Source of the DNA: Mauremys mutica
Taxonomy: Eukaryota > Chordata > Testudines > Geoemydidae
Direction of reading: 5' to 3'
Assembly (NCBI RefSeq): GCF_020497125.1
Contig: NC_059080.1
Coordinates: 50,161,563 to 50,225,562 of the forward strand
DNA length: 64,000 nt
Made by a program: the position numbers and the translations under genes
Notes under the pieces: generated by a model
Databases searched by the model: none
Told to the model about the DNA's origin: nothing
Seen by the model: only the letters and a program-made list of their open reading frames with translations
Shown: in pieces, positions 46,620 to 59,193 of the stretch
Position numbering within the stretch: position 1 is the first letter of the stretch
Layout: every line of letters begins with the position of its first letter

Positions 46620-49600
46620 CATCAGGGATCCTTCTTGAAATATCTTCTCTTTAATCCAAATAAAGATGGAAGCAGTTCAGAGCATCCAGATGAAGGAATT
46701 TTACTTGGAGAGGAGGTCAGCTCACATCCGCATGGAAGCAGTTTGGAACATCAAGATGAAGGTACCGTATATTACTTGGAGATGAGGATAGCTCACATCC
46801 ACAAAAAAGCAGTTTGGAAACTCAAGACTGTGGAAACTTATTTCTAGATGAAGGCAGCTCACAGCATCAGACTGATATGGAAGTGGAGAAAATTTATTCA
46901 CCTTCAGAGACACATGCAGAAATTGAAGTAAATGAAGTAGAAGGAAGAAAGGATGAGGACGTTACAGTATGGGGACCCAGCTTCATGGCCCAGATGTGAT
47001 GACAGTGTGCGGCAAATTCTCATGGAACATGGACCTGAACAAGTTCATGAATTTCCCTTCCCTAAGGATGGAAATAGAAGAAAATTCTCTGCTCAGCATT
47101 ACAAGAGGAAACTCATTAATGGGGAAGAAATTAATCAAAACTGGTTACAATATTCAGTGTTGAAGGACTCTGTGTTTTGCTTTTGCTGCTAGTTGTTTAG
47201 AAATCAAGCAATTGGTACATCACTTACTGAAAATGGTTCGAAGGACTGGAAAAACATATCTTCAATTCTCTCTTCACATGAAAGAAGTACAGAACATTTG
47301 GAATGTTTTCAAAATTGGAAAGAACTTGAATTACAACTGAAAAAAGGAAAAATATCAAGGAAGCAAATTTACATGTGATCAAGGCAAAAGAAGAATGCTG
47401 TCAACAAATAATAGAGCATCTGATTGCTTTAGTGAGAGTTCTCGGTGGGCAAAATTTAGCATTCTGCAGCCGCGGTAGAAATGAAAAAGTATACACTCCA
47501 GGTAATGGAAACTTCTTAAAATTTGTAGAATACCTAGCTTTGTTTGATCCAGTCATGAAGGAGCATCTACCTAAAATAACTGATCATGAAACACAGGTTC
47601 ATTACTTAGGAAAAAATATGCAGAATGAACTGATTCAAATCCTAGCAAATGCCATTAAAAAGAAAATTGTAGAAGCTTCCCTTTCTGTAAAATACTTTTC
47701 AATAATACTGGACTGTACACCAGATGTGAGTCATGTTGAACTAATGACGATGATCATTCATTTTGTGGATATGGAAAAGTCTGCAGATGAAGATAATGTT
47801 GAAGTACTCATAAAGGAACATTTTTTGGGTTTCGTACCACTGAAGGAGACGACTGGAGCATTTATGACTGAAACTATTCTACAAGAGCATTATCTGCTGA
47901 AAACTTACGTGGCCAAGGCTATGATAATGGGAGTAATATGAAGGGTAAAGACAATGGTGTGCAAAGGAGAATGGTGGAAATCAATCCTAGGGCCTTTTTC
48001 ATTCCTTGCAGTGAGCATTCTCTGAATATGGTTGTCAATGATGCTGCTAGATGCTGTTGGGAGGCAAGCAGTTTCTTTGACCTGGTGCAATGTGTTTGTG
48101 TTTTTCTCAGGCTCAACGTGCTGATGGGAGATTCTGACTCACCATGTGAATTCTCTAACTGTGAAACTACTTAGTCAGGCAAGATGGGAGAGTCGCATTG
48201 ATGCTTTGAAGCTTCTTCGGTTGGAAACATTTATGATGAAATTTCTGATGACATTACCTTTACTGGATCATCTGGCAATATGCAGGGGTGAAAATAACTT
48301 ACAGGACTTACCGGTACTGCTGGAGTCCTGAGGGGGCGTGGCCTCAACCAGAAGAGGCGGAGCCTCTCAAGATTTAAAGACCCTGGGGCACCGGCTATGG
48401 CTGGGAGCCCTAGGGCCTTTAAATCAACCTGGGGCTCAGGGGCAAATTAAAGGGCATGGGGCTCTGCGGCAGCCAGAGCCCTGAGGTCTTTAAATCCCCC
48501 CCACAGCTCCAGCAGCCGGGCTGGGGCTGGGATTTAAAGGGCCCGGAGCTCCCGCGACTGCAGGAGCTGTGGGGGGGAAATTTAAAGGGCTCTGGGCTCC
48601 CCGCAGCCGCGGGAGCTCTGAGCCCTTTAAATCCCCGCTGCGGAAGCCGGTGCAGTCCGGCACCGTACCGGCTTACTTTCACCTCTGGCAATATAGCATG
48701 TTCAGATGCAGAAGCTCTTGCAAATGGCCTTTCCAAGTTCAAATTTGTGACTTCACTCATTTTGTGGTATAATATCCTTTTTGAGATTAACCTCACTAGT
48801 AAGCAGCTTCGGGAAAAAAACTCGAACATACATTCTGCTATTCAAAAACTGCAGCAAACTGAAATATTCTGGAGGAATTCAGAAGTGATGAAGGGTTCGA
48901 AAGAACACTGGTAGATTCTCTTGAGCTTGCTGAAGAAATAGACTTTCTGACAGAATTTGAACCAGAGCCAGTTCACATTTGGCAAAAGAAACAGCAGTTT
49001 TTGTATGAAGGACGAGACGCCCATTCAGAACCCAAAACAAAGGTTCAAAGTGAATTTCTACTTCGCAGTCCTTGATACTGCTGTTCACTTGGTTGACGAA
49101 AGACTTCAACAGATGCAGCAGCTAGAGTCAGTATTTGGCTTTCTATATGATATTCACAGCTTGCAAAAGAAAACAGCAAAACAGATAAGAGAATTTTGTA
49201 TAAAACTGGAGTCATCATTGACTCATGAAAATTCAAAAGACATGGATGCTACAGATTTGTGTAGTGAGCGTCAGGCTTTTTCAAGGTGACTTAAGAAACA
49301 TTCCACTCCAGAAGAAGTACTGAAGTTTGTTTCTGAAAATAAACTCACAGACAGTTTTCCAAACATTTTTTTAGCTCTACGTATTCTTTTAACTTTGCCA
49401 GTTTCCGTAGCTAGTGGGGAACGTAGCTTCTCAAAGTGAAAATTGATAAAAACATATCTGCATTCAACAATGGTGCAAGAGAGACTTGTTGGACTTGCCA
49501 CAATGTCAATAGAGCATGAAATAGCTGGAAAACTGGATCTAAAAGAACTAGTGACTGAATTTTCAAAACTTAAAGCAAGAAAAGTCATGTTTTTATTCAG

Positions 49601-49640
49601 AGTGTTTTGTAAATACAGGTTCAAGTTCATTGAAGAGTTT
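46620..49640 (+). pseudogene. hAT transposase, ZMYM/TTF zinc-finger type, degraded
   Basis: Order: acidic N-terminus with three similar units (each ending ...SS.EHPDEG-like; 46660-46870), a TTF-type zinc finger region (46990-47360: VHEFPFPKDGNRRKF, then SVFCFCC, broken by a stop at 47191), and the RNase H-like core. There LDCTPDVSHVE (47709) has the first catalytic Asp, and YDNGSNMKGK (near 47922, after a frameshift) the second. The block FIPCSEHSLNMVVNDAA follows. After a MITE insertion come the helical insertion region and the C-terminal dimerisation domain (LRILLTLPVSVASGERSFSK near 49380-49438, then KTYLHSTM). At least five stops or shifts are present. The element cannot be active. Confidence 0.88.
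48283..48687. mobile_element. hAT MITE nested in the hAT transposase
   Basis: The termini are CAGGGGTGAAAATAACTTAC and (other strand) CAGAGGTGAAAGTAAGCCGG. The TSD is GCAATATG (48275-48282) versus GCAATATA (48688-48695). The GC-rich interior encodes nothing. Removing it rejoins the transposase frame. Confidence 0.92.
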
Positions 49641-49957
49641 TCTTATTTCTTTCTATATTGGATGTGGTGGTAATGGCAGTTCAAGCAGGATAGCTAAACA
49701 TAACTATAGACACTGTGCAGATGAAGGTCGCTTATTTTCAAATTGTATTTTTACTTATATCTGTAAAATAACTTAAAATTTGCATGAAAATAAATGCCGT
49801 TGATACCATGAAACTATGATACTAATAGCAATGATGGAGTCAAATGTTAATGAGTCACATACATGATTGTGATTGGTAAACATAAATGTCAAACTAATTA
49901 GAAAAATTCATTCCCTTTCTTAATAAAAGAGAAAAAACCCTTAATCACATATGTTAA

Positions 49958-52618
49958 AATTATGTTTTAAGTGAAAAACAATTGACTAAAATAGAGGAGA
50001 TAATGGCAGTAACACAGTGTGTCTGTTAGAGAAAGTAAGCAGATTTTATTTATTTTTATTTATCTCTACTAAAGATAGTGTATAAGTATGAAACGTGTAT
50101 TTCTGATATCTGCATTAGGGCTCTAGAGCTGATACCTCAAGGCTTGGGATTGGGAATATTTTCCTATATTATCTCCTGATTGTTCTAAATTTATATATAA
50201 ACTTTAAATATGGCTTTAATTGGCGTTTGTATATATTTTTTTCTTTCTTTGTATAACAATTAGATACAGTGCTCCTGTCAGCTAATTCCGAAGTTATCAT
50301 CTGCAAAAACACTAGAGTTTTCAGGTGCCTAAGTAGTCCCTGGAATCATGGTTAAAGTTTCCTCCCACCCCCCCAAAATCTGAAATGGTGCCCTGGGTGA
50401 GCCAGGAGTGGCCAGAGGGCTGCAGGAGGGCCGTGGGTTCTGGCAAGATTCAGCCCACGTGTGACAGCGCGAAGCCCACCTTGAGCCACATGCCGAGCAT
50501 CAGGCACCACAAGCCACAGCAGCAGCGCAGAAGGGTGGCAATACACCATATGCCAGGCCACCCTTTCTTCTGTGCTGCTGCTGGCCGTGGCATTGCCTTC
50601 AGAGCTGGGTGCCCAGCCAGCACCCACCAGTATCAATCCGCCCTGCCAGTGCTAAATTGGGGCCAGGGCTGAGCTCTGGCATCTCTTTCAATACAAATTA
50701 AACACTGAGGGAGGCAACGGGACCCAGATGTGATGAGTGGGGGAAGCTCAGGGAGCCCATGGGGGCCAGAAGTGATGGGGGGGTGGAAATACAGGTTTGC
50801 CCAGGGTGCCATTTTCCCGAAGGCCAGCCCTGCATGGCACAGCTCCCTTCTACCCCAGCATCATGGCTTCCACCCCAGGCAAGGCAGGGGACTCTCTGGA
50901 GATGTCTACATCAGGAGGGCCTGCTAATTATTCCCTACTAACTAGACTTGATGAGAGGGGTAGGAAAAGCCAGCTGAGAGCACCAGGCACCATGGTGAGA
51001 GCACTCCTCACCATGAGTAATTGCAGCCTTACATTAAACAAGGTGACGGACCCCTGGCCCATAGGGTTTGTTCTCTCTCATCTTGGGGGGTGGGATAGCT
51101 CAGTGGTTTGAGCATTGGCCTGCTAAACTCAGGATTGTGAGTTCAATCCTTGAGGGGGCCATTTAGGGAACTGGGGTTAACAAACAAACTGGGGATTTGT
51201 CTGGCTTTGAGCCGCAGGTTGGACTAGATGATCTCCTGAGGTCCCTTCCAATCCTCATGTTCTATGATTCTATTCTATGATTGTCTCACCTGTGGTGAAG
51301 GAGCTCAGACGGAGGGTGAGGGATCCGTAGTGGATCTGTGTTCTCCATGGAGGTGTGAGTTTATGCTGCACTCATGCTGTGCGCATTCCTTGGTCCAGGT
51401 GGTGTGCACGAATGTGTTCCTTGTGTGCTTTGGTGTAGTATCGTTTCACACAGCACTCCAGTCCCATGCACCAGTAGGGGCTACATGGACCAATGAATGC
51501 GCAGCATGATAGCATGCTTTGGGAATGGCACCCGTGTAGAGCGTCTTGCCCCCCTGTGTAGACAAGCCCTGAGAAGTGGAAGTACAGCAAGGGGCTGATC
51601 CAGGAACCATGTTTTCCCCAGCCCAGAAATGCTGCATGCCGCACCCTGCCTTCATCCTAATCCACACAGCACACTGAATGAGAGCTGGTGAGAGCCAACA
51701 GAGTTCCCTGCATTGTTTGTCGTTATTTGCCTATGGGGCAAGAAGGGTATCTGGATAATGAGTGACTTGGTTCAATATTTATTAGTGGGTCCCCTCCCTG
51801 GGAATGAAATGCTGGTATTTGGATGAACGGGCAGCAGGATGATCTTGTTTGGCTCCTGTACATACTCCACTCCCATAGCCACACTACTAACGAGCAGTTC
51901 CCAGAAGCACCATGTCACAAATCTCAGCAGCCCTTTGTGCCCAGCTGTTAGAGTAGATTGCAACAAGGTGGAGAGCTCTCAGCATGCCAGCCATGGATGT
52001 GGAGAGTTGTGGGGATCGCTGGTACACCAAGCCTTGGGAAGCGCTTTCCCCACCCCGCTTTCACTTTAAAACTCACTAAGCTGCCTGCAGCAGAAGTGTT
52101 CTCAGTAGGCATGTTTTCCCTTCTTCCTTCTGCTGGTGGAGGAAGTAGCTCCCTGCAGGATGTGCTGCTATACCATCCCGCTGTGTGTTGGGTTATAGCA
52201 CTGCTAGATCCCGCCACATGCAGAGCAAACCTGAATGCAGATTTAAAATCTAGCAGGAGAGCACTTTAGGAGTCCAGAGCTGTTTCCCGCTCTCTTGGGA
52301 GTTGTTGAATTACCCCCACTGCCTTCCACTCCTGGCAGGAAGATCTAGCCAGGAGAAAAGTCTGGAGGGAATGTTTTTTGTTACTAGATTCACAGAGTTG
52401 TTTAAGGGGGTGTCACTCCTAACAAATCCAGACCTTCCAAGCATCCCTTAGTTTAAGGGACATCATTCAGTTTAGTCCCATTTTTACTTATGTTCCCCTC
52501 AATTTGGCATCTCCTCATTTCTGTTGTTGAACGTTAGTTACATCAGAAAAGCAGTAATGGCCTGGTTGATCTAGCAAGAGTGATTTACACTAGTGAAGGA
52601 ATCCCACAGTGTTTGAAC
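49958..52618 (+). repeat. Direct duplication, copy 1
   Basis: It matches 55185-57125 in the same orientation from AATTATGTTTTAAGTG to CCCACAGTGTTTGAAC, with scattered single-base differences. Copy 1 contains the last 0.9 kb of the hAT element, a SINE and flanking DNA. The part 50677-51398 is missing from copy 2. Confidence 0.95.
51083..51288 (+). mobile_element. tRNA-derived SINE
   Basis: The head is GGGATAGCTCAGTGGTTTGA with the A box; the B box lies in TTGTGAGTTCAATCCTTGAG. The tail ends in (TTCTATGA)-type repeats (TTCTATGATTCTATTCTATGA), which resembles the CR1 tail. It lies wholly in the segment absent from the second duplication copy. Confidence 0.93.
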
Positions 52619-53112
52619 TTTCCTACTGCAGGAATAATTTTTGTGTCCCTCGGCTTGGGTCTTTGTAACCCATTGCACCTCACATGTAGGCATCGACCAT
52701 ATCAGAGGCAGGTTCCCACATTCCTGTTTTACCTGTGCTCGTCTTGAATCAATAGAAGTTGGTGTGTTTGCTGCTTGGCAGCTTTCCTCCTTTAACCATA
52801 GAGCTGAGTGAGAAGCCACCACAGGTTTGACGGGTGCTCTCCTTGCATCTGTGGAGCAAGGCTAATAGAGTTCTTTGCAACATAGAGGTAGAAAGAGGGT
52901 TGGTTATGTGCCTGGGGAAAAGCTCTGAACCTGTGAAAGGCTGGTACAAAATGGAAAGGAAAATGCAGGTAAGAGACAGAGTGAATGCAACAAGTTAGGG
53001 AGACAGGGATAAGAGGACAATAAAGAAAGAGGGGAAGAGAATATAATGGAGAGATATTTCTCCTACTCTGCTACTTGCATTTTTCCTTTTTAAATTTTAG
53101 GCCATTGCTACA
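52619..53112. other. Unassigned sequence
   Basis: No gene, element end or tandem repeat was recognised. Confidence 0.35.
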
Positions 53113-53120
53113 GTCTAACA

Positions 53121-53427
53121 CAGGGGTAGGCAACCTGTGACACATGTGCCGAAGGTGGCAAGCGAGCTGATTTTCAGTGGCACTCACACTGCCTGGGTCC
53201 TGGCCACTGGTCCGGGGGGTCTCTGCATTTTAATTTAATTTTAAATTAAACTTCTAAATATTTTGAAACCTTATTTATTTTACATACAATAGTTTAGTTA
53301 TATATTGTAGACTTCTAGAAAGAGACCTTCTAAAAAGGTTAAAATGTATTACTGGCACGCGAAACCTTAAATTAGAGTGAATAAATGAAGACTTGGCACA
53401 CCACTTCTGAAAGGTTGCCGACCGCTG
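53121..53427. mobile_element. hAT MITE with perfect 8 bp TSD
   Basis: The left end is CAGGGGTAGGCAACCTGTGA and the right end on the other strand CAGCGGTCGGCAACCTTTCA. GTCTAACA flanks both sides (53113-53120 and 53428-53435). 307 bp, AT-rich interior, no coding capacity. Confidence 0.95.
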
Positions 53428-53435
53428 GTCTAACA

Positions 53436-54929
53436 TCTGTCCCTGTTACTTCTGGGAATAATCACTCCTTCTCTTGATGCCTCCTCTTAAGTGCCCTGCA
53501 TATCTCCTCCTCATCATCATAGCAAATCCCAAATTGTAGCATTGCTCCGGGGTCAGTCCTGTCACGTGAGGGTGTTTCTACACTATCCCATCTCCTGTGA
53601 CAATCTGGTGAATTATCCTTGTAGCTAAAGCAGCCAAAGAGTTTCTCTGCTGTTAAGGCAAAAATGCCCAACAAAAACTTGCAAAAGAGCCATTCTGGTA
53701 ACTGGCATGTTGGGGGAAAATGTCAAATTGGTGCCTGGAATATTTGAACATTGTCCGAAACAACCCAAGATGTTCCCCTCGTCAAGCAGCGAAAAGCCCA
53801 ACTATTGATATCAATACCTTATGTAAAGTGCTTCGGCCAGGAAGTAGTGAACAGAAAGTTGAAGCCCATATGTTTTTTGTTCTCAGGCTAACCTGACAGG
53901 TTCCTTCAGCAAGGGGTGACCGTTATATTTCACCCAATGCCTGATGGGTATTGCAGGGTTGGCAGGTGGTTAATAAGTGGCTGATAAGTATCCGCTTCCA
54001 TGCTAGCTGTGCCCATCTTATCATCATTGCAGTATATGGTCAGGAAATGCATCTGCAGACAATTTTTATCAGCAACTTCAATCAGTCCTTAATGAAGAAA
54101 TGTCACCACGATCCCCTGGCAACCTTAATGTGCAGATAGGCAAGGCTAATGACATCTGGGCAAATATACTTGGGAAGTTTTGGGGTTTGGTATGCTCCTT
54201 GCAAGAGATCACTCTGGGCAGAGCTCAGTTTGCAAGGAGATTGCATCCCTTTGGGATTTGCCATCATGATGACGATCAAAATGATCATCCCATAGATGCA
54301 ACTGGTCCTGCAGCCTTTGACAGAAGCTGCCATCCCAATTCTTTACTGGACCAGCTGGTGCCATCTTTCCTTTCAAGCACCACAAAGTTGAGTAGAGGCT
54401 GTGCAGATCGTGCCTGGCGGCAGCCTGTTCTCAACTGGCCATCCGAGTTGACTGCCAGGATTCCTTATCTTCCTTACACAATGACTCAGTGCATTTACCT
54501 TTTGCTTTTGCTCTCAACCAACATGTCTTCAAAGATTCATATTGTAGTCTCTCTTTCTTCTTAGCTCCAACTGCTGTGAACATCTCCTTGGTGGTCCATG
54601 GACGGGGTTCAAAGGGCTGAGGCCCCAGCACTGAGCTGACAGTGGTCAGCACTGGTGAAATACTACCATTCCTCATCAGATGACAGAAGGAGTGAGACTT
54701 CTGCCTCTAATGCACTGATTGCCTTCAGCGGTTCAGAAAAGAAAGCCATCTGACAGCATGGTTGCAATCAGAGTCTCTGGTTGAATTGAACTAATTTTGG
54801 CCCATTAACGGTCTATCTTTGAAATTGGAAGTGCACTTTTGTCAGCAGAAGCCAACGGTCAGCAACAAGTTCAGTCCTTCTTCAAACTCATACATCCATG
54901 AGTGCTGGCTGCCAGTAACAGCAAACGAG
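53436..54929. other. Unassigned sequence
   Basis: Open frames on both strands (for example minus 53674-53462 and plus 54100-54564) show no domain that I recognise. The minus-strand frame has an acidic DDEEEICRALKRR stretch, but one short frame is not enough. It may be an old element. Confidence 0.35.
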
Positions 54930-55184
54930 ACATAGACTCATAGAAGATTAGGGTTGGAAGAGACCTCAGGTCATCGAGTCCAACCTCCTCCTCAAAGCAG
55001 GACCAACACCAACTAAATCATCCCAGCCAGGGCTTTGTCAAGCCTGACCTTAAAAACCTCTAAAGAAGGAGATTCCACCACCTCCCTAGGTAACCCATTC
55101 CAGTGCTTCATCACCCTCCTAGTGAAAAAGTTTTTCCTAATATTAAACCTAAACCTCTGCCCTGCAACTTGAGAGGATTGGGCC
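54930..55184 (-). mobile_element. CR1 LINE 3' fragment, minus strand
   Basis: On the minus strand this is the end of ORF2 and the 3' UTR, ending CTTCTATGAGTCTATG. It is truncated at 55184, exactly where duplication copy 2 begins. It is opposite in orientation to the CR1 at 57126-57823, which starts exactly where copy 2 ends. Confidence 0.9.
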
Positions 55185-57125
55185 AATTATGTTTTAAGTG
55201 AAAAACAATTGACCAAAATAGAGGAGATAATGGCAGTAACTCAGTGCGTCTGTTAGAGAAAGTAAGCAGATTTTATTTATTTTTATTTATCTCTACTAAA
55301 GATAGTGTACAAAGTATGAAACGTGTTTCTGATATCTGCGTTAAGGCTCCAGAGCTGATACCTCAAGGCTTGGGATTGGGAATATTTTGCTGTATTATCT
55401 TCTGATTGTTCTAAATTTATATATAAACTTTAAATATGGCTTTAATTGGCGTTTGTATATATCTTTTCTTTCTTTGTATAACAATTAGATACGGTGCTCC
55501 TGTCAGCTAATTCCTAAGTTATTATCTGCAAAAACACTAGAGTTTTCAGGTGCCTAAGAGGTCCCTGGAATCATGGTTAAAGTTTCCTCCCACCTACCCA
55601 AAATCTGAAATGGTGCCCCGGATGAGCCAGGAGTGGCCAGAGGGCTGCAGAAGGGCCATGGGTTCTGGCAAGATGCAGCCCACGTGTGACAGTGCGAAGC
55701 CCGCCTTGAGTCACATGCCGAGCATCAGGCACCACAAGCCACAGCAGCAGCGCAGAAGGGTGGCAATACACCATATGCCATGCCACCCTTACTTCTGTGC
55801 TGCTGCTGGCCGTGGCATTGCCTTCAGAGCTGGGTGCCCAGCCAGCACCTGCCAATATCAATTCGCCCTGCCAGTGCTTAATTTGAGCCAGGACTGAGCT
55901 CGTGGTGTGCACGAATGTGTTCCTTGTGTGCTTTGGTGTAGTATCGTTTCACACAGCACTCCAGTTCCATGCACCTGTAGGGGCTACATGGACCAATGAA
56001 TGCGCAGCACGATAGCGTGCTTTGGGAATGGCACCCGTGTAGAGCGTCTTGCCCCCCTGTGTAGACAAGCCCTGAGAAGTGGAAGTACAGCAAGGGGCTG
56101 ATCCAGGAACCGTGTTTTCCCCAGCCTAGAAATGCTGCATGCCGCACCCTGCCTTCATCCTAATCCACACAGCACATTGAATGAGAGCTGGTGAGAGCCA
56201 ACAGAGTTCCCTGCATTGTTTGTCGTTATTTGCCTATGGGGCAAGAAGGGTATCTGGATAATGAGTGACTTGGTTCAATATTTATTAGTGGGTCCCCTCC
56301 CTGGGAATGAAATGCTGGTATTTGGATGAACGGGCAGCAGGATGATCTTGTTTGGCTCCTGTACATACTCCACTCCCATAGCCACACTACTAATGAGCAG
56401 TTCCCAGCAGCACCATGTCACAAATCTCAGCAGTCCTTTGTGCCCAGCTGTTAGAGTAGATTGCAACAAGGTGGAGAGCTCTCAGCATGCCAGCCATGGA
56501 TGTGGAGAGTTGTGGGGATCGCTGGTATACCAAGCCTTGGGAAGTGCTTTCCCCACCCCGCTTTCACTTTAAAACTCACTAAGCTGCCTGCAGCAGAAGT
56601 GTTCTCAGTAGGCATGTTTCCCCTTCTTCCTTCTGCTGGTGGAGGAAGTAGCTCCCTGCAGGATGTGCTGCTATGCCATCCCACTGTGTGTTGGGTTATA
56701 GCACTGCTAGATCCCGCCACATGCAGAGCAAACCTGTATGCAGATTTAAAATCTAGCAGGAGAGCACTTTAGGAGTCCAGAGCTGTTTCCCACTCTCTTG
56801 GGAGTTGTTGAATTACCCCCACTGCCTTCCACTCCTGGCAGGAAGGTCTCTAGCCAGTAGAAAAGTCTGGAGGGAATGTTTTTTGTTACCAGATTCACAG
56901 AGTTGTTTAATGCGGTGTCTCACGCCTAACAAATCCAGACCTTCCAAGCATCCCTTAGTTTAAGGGACATCATTCAGTTTAGTCCCATTTTTACTTATGT
57001 TCCCCTCAATTTGGCATCTCCTCACTTCTGTTGTTGAACGTTAGTTACATCAGAAAAGCAGTCATGGCCCGGCTGATCTATCAAGAGTGATTTGCACTAG
57101 AGAAGAAATCCCACAGTGTTTGAAC
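55185..57125 (+). repeat. Direct duplication, copy 2 (with internal deletion)
   Basis: Second copy of 49958-52618. It lacks the equivalent of 50677-51398 (722 bp); the junction is at GAGCTC|GTGGTGTGC (55901/55902). The missing part contains the right end of the hAT element and the SINE. Since copy 2 starts inside hAT sequence, the duplication happened after the hAT insertion. Confidence 0.95.
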
Positions 57126-57823
57126 AACTTGCTAAGCAGCAGTTCTGCAGAAAAGGACCTGGAGATTACAGTGGATGAGAAGCTGGATATGAGTCAGCAG
57201 TGTGCCCTTGTTGCAAAGAAGGCTAATGGCATTTTGCGCTGTATAAGTAGGGGCATTGCCATCAGATTGAGGAACATGATCATTCCCCCTATTCGACATT
57301 GGTGACGCCTCATCTGGAGTACTGTGTCCAGTTTTGGGCCCCACACTACAAGAAGGATGTGGAAAAATTGGAAAGAGTCCAGCAGTGGACAACAAAAATG
57401 ATTAGGGGGCTGGAGCACATGACTTATGAGGAGAGGCTGAGGGAACTGGGATTGTTTAGTCTGCAGAAGAGAAGAATGAGGGGGGATTTGATAGCTGCCT
57501 GAAAGGGGGTTCCAAAGAAGATGGATCTAGACTGTTCTCAGTGGTGGCAGATGACAGAACAAGGAGTAATGGTCTCAAGTTGCAGTGGGGGAGGCTTAGG
57601 TTGGATATTAGGAAAAACTTTTTCACTAGGAGGGTGGTGAAGCACTGGAATGGATTACCTAGGGAGGTGGTGGAATCTCCTTCTTCTTTAGAGGTTTTTA
57701 AAGTTAGGTTTGACAAAGCCCTGGCTGGGATGATTTAGTTGGTGTTGGTCCTGCTTTGAGCAGGGGGTTGGACTAGATGATCTCCTGAGGTCTCTTCCAA
57801 CCCTAATCATCTATGATTCTATT
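57126..57823 (+). mobile_element. CR1 LINE 3' fragment, plus strand
   Basis: Encodes the RT C-terminus (SAEKDLEITVDEKLDMSQQC, then [40 protein letters not shown]) with frameshifts, then the 3' UTR. It ends TCATCTATGATTCTATT. It is 5'-truncated. Confidence 0.92.
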
Positions 57824-58683
57824 GGGTGTGTCTACACTACGAAATTAGTAATAGAAGTCAATTTAATAGAAGTCAATTTTTTTAGAAATTGATTTGATAC
57901 TGTTGTTTGTGTGTGTCCCCACTAAGCGTGTTAAGTTGGCGGAGTGCATCCACAGTACCGAGGCTAGCATCAACTTTTGAAGCATTGTACTGTGGTTTCT
58001 ATCCCACAGTTCCCAAAGTCTCCATCCCCCGTTGGAATTCTGGGTTATGCTCCCAATGCCTGATGGGGCAAAAACATTGTCACGGGTGGTTCTGGGTACA
58101 TGTTGTCACCCCCCCTCCCCCGTGAAAGCAACAGAAAAAAAATCGTTTCTCACCTTTTTTCCTGGGTTACCCATGCAGACGACATACCACGGCAAGCATG
58201 GAGCCTGCTGAGCTCACTGTCACCGTACGTCTCCTGGGTGCTGCTGACAGACGAGGTACTGCAGTGCTACACAGCAGCAGCTCCTTGCCTTTGCAAGTTG
58301 GCAAAGAGGGTTACCAGTCATACTGTACCGTTTGCTGCTTTGCAAGTTGGCAAAGATGGTTACCAGTCATACTGTACCATCTGCTGCTGTCATAGACCGC
58401 AAGGGGTACTTTTCAATGGTTCTGCAAGCACTGGTGGATCACAAGGGACGTTTCACCAACATCAACGTGGGATGGCCGGAAAGGGTTCATGACGTTCACG
58501 TCTTCAGGAACACTACTCTGTTTAAACGGCTGCAGCAAGGGATTTACTTCCCAGACCAGAAAATAACCACTGGGGATGCTGAAATGCCTATAGTTATCAT
58601 TGGGGACCCAGCCTACCCCTTAATGCCATGGCTCATGAAGCCATACACAGGCAGCCTGGACAGTAGTCAGGAGCTGTTCAACT

Positions 58684-59039
58684 CAGGGCCGTCTCCAGAC
58701 CCCAGCGTGCCAAGCGCGCGCTTGGGGCAGCGTCCCAGCGGAAGGGCGGCAGGCAGCTCCGGCGGACCTCCCGCAGGCATGCCTGTGGAAGGTCCGCTGG
58801 GACCGCGGCTCCGGTAGACCTCCTGCAGACGTGCCTGCGGAGGGGCCGCTGGTCCCGTGGCTCCGGTGGAGCATCCGCAGGCATGCCTGCAGGAGGTCCA
58901 CCAGAGCCGCGGGGCCAGCGGACCCTCCACAGGCACGTCTGCAGGAGGTCCACCGGAGCCGCAGGACCGGCGACCGCTAGAGCGACCCCCGCGGCGTGCC
59001 GCCCTGCTTGGGGCGGCGGAAATCCTAGAGCCACCCCTG
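58684..59039. mobile_element. GC-rich hAT MITE in the Harbinger nuclease
   Basis: The left end is CAGGGCCGTCTCCAGACC. The right end on the other strand is CAGGGGTGGCTCTAGG. The TSD GTTCAACT is perfect (58676-58683 and 59040-59047). The interior has repeated GGTCCACCGGAGCCGC-like units of alternating orientation. Removal restores the nuclease frame. Confidence 0.94.
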
Positions 59040-59193
59040 GTTCAACTACAGGCTGAGCAAATGCAGAATGGTGGTAGAATGTGCATTTGGACGTTTAAAG
59101 GGACACTGGCGCACGTTACTGACTCGCTCAGACTGCAGCCAAACCAATATACCCATTGTTATTGTTGCTTGCTGTGTGCTCCACAATCTCTGT

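Larger units (their letters stand above)
44416..50832 (+). mobile_element. Decayed autonomous hAT element
   Basis: The left end CAGGGCCAGTCTTAGG and the right end (other strand CAGGGCTGGCCTTCGG) are hAT-type termini. Flanking 8-mers CATGCTAC and CATGGCAC match at six of eight positions. A degenerate transposase lies between them on the plus strand. An LTR-like unit (45553-46204) and a hAT MITE (48283-48687) are nested in it. The pairing of the two ends is an inference from termini and the transposase position. Confidence 0.72.

Noticed and set aside
53462..54676. Possible host exons on the minus strand (53674-53462, 54333-54103, 54676-54431)
   Set aside because: Peptides have no recognised domain, frames are short, and no phase-compatible donor and acceptor pairs were found.
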